Below are positions 62,544 to 64,000 of a stretch of DNA of 64,000 bases, in pieces. This DNA is from Prochlorococcus marinus CUG1438. GTDB taxonomy: Bacteria > Cyanobacteriota > Cyanobacteriia > PCC-6307 > Cyanobiaceae. A model generated the notes under the pieces. The model had not been told where the DNA came from. It saw nothing but the letters and a program-made list of their open reading frames with translations, and did no database searches. Numbering within the stretch: the first letter of the stretch is position 1; each line of letters opens with the position of its first letter. The stretch spans positions 186,001 to 250,000 of the forward strand of contig JAEPLS010000002.1 in NCBI GenBank assembly GCA_017644325.1, written 5' to 3'. The translations under genes and the position numbers were made by a program.

Positions 62544-62866
62544 ATATCAAGTTAGAAAAAAAAGAAAATAATTTAGAAAAAAGTTTCTTATCCATATTTA
62601 TAACGACTTTTACAACAATTTTTATTGCTGAACTTGGCGATAAAACCCAGATTGCTACATTAATGCTTTCTGCTGAATCAGGAAAGCCAATAATTGTTTT
62701 TCTTGGAAGTTCTCTAGCTCTAATAAGCTCTAGTGTAGTAGGAGTCCTTATTGGCAAATGGTTATCAAAGAAAATATCTCCCAGCAAATTTAATTTATCT
62801 GCTGGTGCCTTAATGATAATAATAAGTTTATTTCTGGCCTTTGATACTCTCAAGAATTATTTATAA
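62540..62866 (+). CDS. TMEM165/GDT1 family cation transporter, first half-size copy
   Basis: 108 residues with three membrane helices. Seen: FIAELGDKTQIATLMLSAES, the ExGDKT signature of the UPF0016/GDT1 family, then PIIVFLGSSLALISSSVVG and a last helix in LSAGALMIIISLFLAF. Known members carry Mn2+ or Ca2+; a Synechocystis homologue exports manganese. A full transporter needs two such modules, and the second copy follows at once (stop TAA then ATG). Confidence 0.92.
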   Translation: MNIKLEKKENNLEKSFLSIFITTFTTIFIAELGDKTQIATLMLSAESGKPIIVFLGSSLALISSSVVGVLIGKWLSKKISPSKFNLSAGALMIIISLFLAFDTLKNYL

Positions 62867-63178
62867 ATGGTTTTAAGTTTATTACTATCAACATTTCTAA
62901 CAGTTTTTATAGCTGAATTAGGTGACAAAACCCAGCTAGCCACATTAACCATAAGCGGAACTTCAAAGAAACCATTAGCAGTTTTTTTAGGATCTTCTTC
63001 TGCTCTAGTTTTTGCTAGTTTACTCGGAGCTTTAACAGGAGGTTCTTTTTCAAGTTTTTTACCCGAAGTAGTCCTTAAATCAATAGCCTCAATAACATTT
63101 TTCATTATTGGCATTAGGCTTTTTATAAGCTCATTCACTATCGATGAAGAAGAAAAAGAAGGTAAAGAAAATAATTAG
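62867..63178 (+). CDS. TMEM165/GDT1 family cation transporter, second half-size copy
   Basis: 103 residues, again with FIAELGDKTQLATLTISGTS, PLAVFLGSSSALVFASLLGA, GSFSSFLPEVVLKSIASITF and FFIIGIRLF. Starts with the ATG immediately after the first copy's stop, no spacer. The C-terminus ends in an acidic/basic tail (IDEEEKEGKENN). The pair presumably makes a heterodimer with two ExGDKT sites, equal to the fused two-module transporter in other organisms. Confidence 0.92.
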   Translation: MVLSLLLSTFLTVFIAELGDKTQLATLTISGTSKKPLAVFLGSSSALVFASLLGALTGGSFSSFLPEVVLKSIASITFFIIGIRLFISSFTIDEEEKEGKENN

Positions 63179-63251
63179 TTTTAACCTTGGATAAAAGGTG
63201 TAATAATGGAGTAAATACATTATCAATGAATTTATAATTTCATAAATAACC

Positions 63252-64000
63252 ATGTTCACGACGTCCTCAATAATTGATAATTTGAATGAATCAGTGGGAT
63301 TAGAATATAAAAAATTATGCAGATCACTAAAAATAACAAAGAAATCGGATAAGGATAAACTAGATATCGCCTTAACAGCTCTAGAAAGACTTGAAATAAT
63401 AAATAAAAATGAAAAAAATGAATATACCTGTGTAAAAAATAACAATCATATTGTCGCCAAAATAAGGTGTAGTAGTAAAGGCTACTGCTTTGCGGTAAGA
63501 GAAAAAAACAAAGAAGATATCTATATTAAAGAAAATCTACTTAATTACGCATGGAATGGAGATAAAGTTTTAGTTAGAATAATAAAAGAGGGTTACAGGA
63601 GAAGATCACCGGAGGGGATAGTTGATTGTATACTTGAAAGATCAAATCAAATACTTCTTTCTAAAGTTGAAATAATAAACAATGATGTTTACGCTATTCC
63701 CATCGATGACAGGATTCTTTCAAAAATAAAACTTCCAAAAGAAGATAAAAAATATATCTATAAACCAGAAAATAAAAATATAGTTAAAGTTGTGATTGAT
63801 ATATTTCCCATTGGCCAGGATGAAGGATTTGGTCATGTAATAGAAGAACTAAGTCTAAATAAAAATGAGGAATTTGATACTGAATTTGTTTTATCGAAAA
63901 GCAACATAAAAAAATTAAATAATAATAATATTGAAATAAAGAAGATAGAAAGAAGAGAAAGAATAGACTTATCAGATAAAAACTCTTATTTGTTCAAAGC
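63252..64000 (+). CDS. RNase R-like exoribonuclease, 5' part only
   Basis: First 249 residues; the rest runs off the right edge. N-terminal winged-helix-like part (GLEYKKLCRSLKITKKSDKD, IALTALERLEII), then OB/cold-shock-like parts (HIVAKIRCSSKGYCFAVREK, ENLLNYAWNGDKVLVRIIK, DVYAIPIDDRIL, NIVKVVIDIFPIGQDEGFGH VIEEL). This order precedes the RNB domain in RNase II/R. ATG at 63252. It makes a second RNB-family gene beside the short one at 48.6 kb. 3'-5' RNA decay is the expected role. Confidence 0.87.
   Translation, partial: MFTTSSIIDNLNESVGLEYKKLCRSLKITKKSDKDKLDIALTALERLEIINKNEKNEYTCVKNNNHIVAKIRCSSKGYCFAVREKNKEDIYIKENLLNYAWNGDKVLVRIIKEGYRRRSPEGIVDCILERSNQILLSKVEIINNDVYAIPIDDRILSKIKLPKEDKKYIYKPENKNIVKVVIDIFPIGQDEGFGHVIEELSLNKNEEFDTEFVLSKSNIKKLNNNNIEIKKIERRERIDLSDKNSYLFK

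Overview
This 64 kb window looks like a high-light-type Prochlorococcus chromosome (or a very close relative). Support for this: very AT-rich DNA (roughly 30% GC by eye), short intergenic spacers, many overlapping stop/start codons, photosynthesis genes (psaK, a probable psb30, a Ycf20-like gene, a CCB2/CCB4-type cytochrome b6f assembly factor), and typical cyanobacterial families (DUF3593, DUF2499, DUF3110, DUF1995, TMEM165/GDT1). I cannot fix the strain from sequence alone. There is no rRNA operon, CRISPR array, prophage, integrase or recognisable insertion sequence.

Layout. 1-5.1 kb, mostly minus strand: end of a MacB-like permease gene overlapping pyk, a MazG-like gene (+), yggT, scpB, ilvA. 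5.2-8.9 kb: dxs (+), then psaK, a DUF3593/DUF2499 pair, an exported peroxiredoxin and rpmB (-). 8.9-13.3 kb: htpG, hisZ, an inositol-monophosphatase family gene and a 2Fe-2S ferredoxin (-). 13.4-17.5 kb: tRNA-Ser(GGA) and a dnaK-dnaJ-DUF3110-cyclophilin run (+). 17.5-33.6 kb: ribBA, argC, purN, pgi, leuS, then dapF, cysteine desulfurase, DUF1995, a PBP4-type peptidase, coaD, a flavin-reductase-like gene, uvrC, hemJ-like and PHP genes. 33.6-43.7 kb: cobN (-), ilvE, metH and small genes. 43.8-48 kb: a ribbon-helix-helix/J-domain fusion, a repeat-flanked small exported protein, and pheT. 48.1-54.6 kb: rpmG, rpsR, an RNB nuclease, metG, lptC, CCB-like, cobU, trmL, tRNA(CAU), clpS. 54.6-57.4 kb: an accessory stretch of ten small genes around a predicted ribbon-helix-helix repressor. 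57.5-64 kb: 2-Cys peroxiredoxin, a 7-TM protein, a degenerate ftsH, rpmF, ycf20-like, HAD phosphatase, psb30-like, YkgJ-like, two half-size TMEM165 genes and the start of an RNase R-like gene.

How the genes work together. Most of the window is housekeeping: translation (leuS, pheT, metG, rpmB, rpmF, rpmG, rpsR, trmL, tRNAs), amino-acid and cofactor synthesis (ilvA, ilvE, argC, dapF, metH, hisZ, ribBA, coaD, dxs, and the cobalamin genes cobN and cobU alongside B12-dependent metH), protein quality control (dnaK/dnaJ, htpG, clpS, ftsH-like) and redox defence (two peroxiredoxins).

Most unusual parts: (1) an FtsH homologue at 58883-60637 whose zinc-protease HExxH is NEVGR and which lacks the first membrane helix while keeping all ATPase motifs, next to a 7-TM protein; (2) the 54.6-57.4 kb small-protein stretch, with dyad operators overlapping the shared control region of a divergent ribbon-helix-helix/membrane-peptide pair; (3) three copies of a diverged 49-bp repeat, one inverted, flanking a Trp-rich exported peptide at 45.25-45.5 kb; (4) a DNA-binding-domain/J-domain fusion; (5) a stable, relatively GC-rich hairpin at about 54.9 kb that fits no annotated gene.
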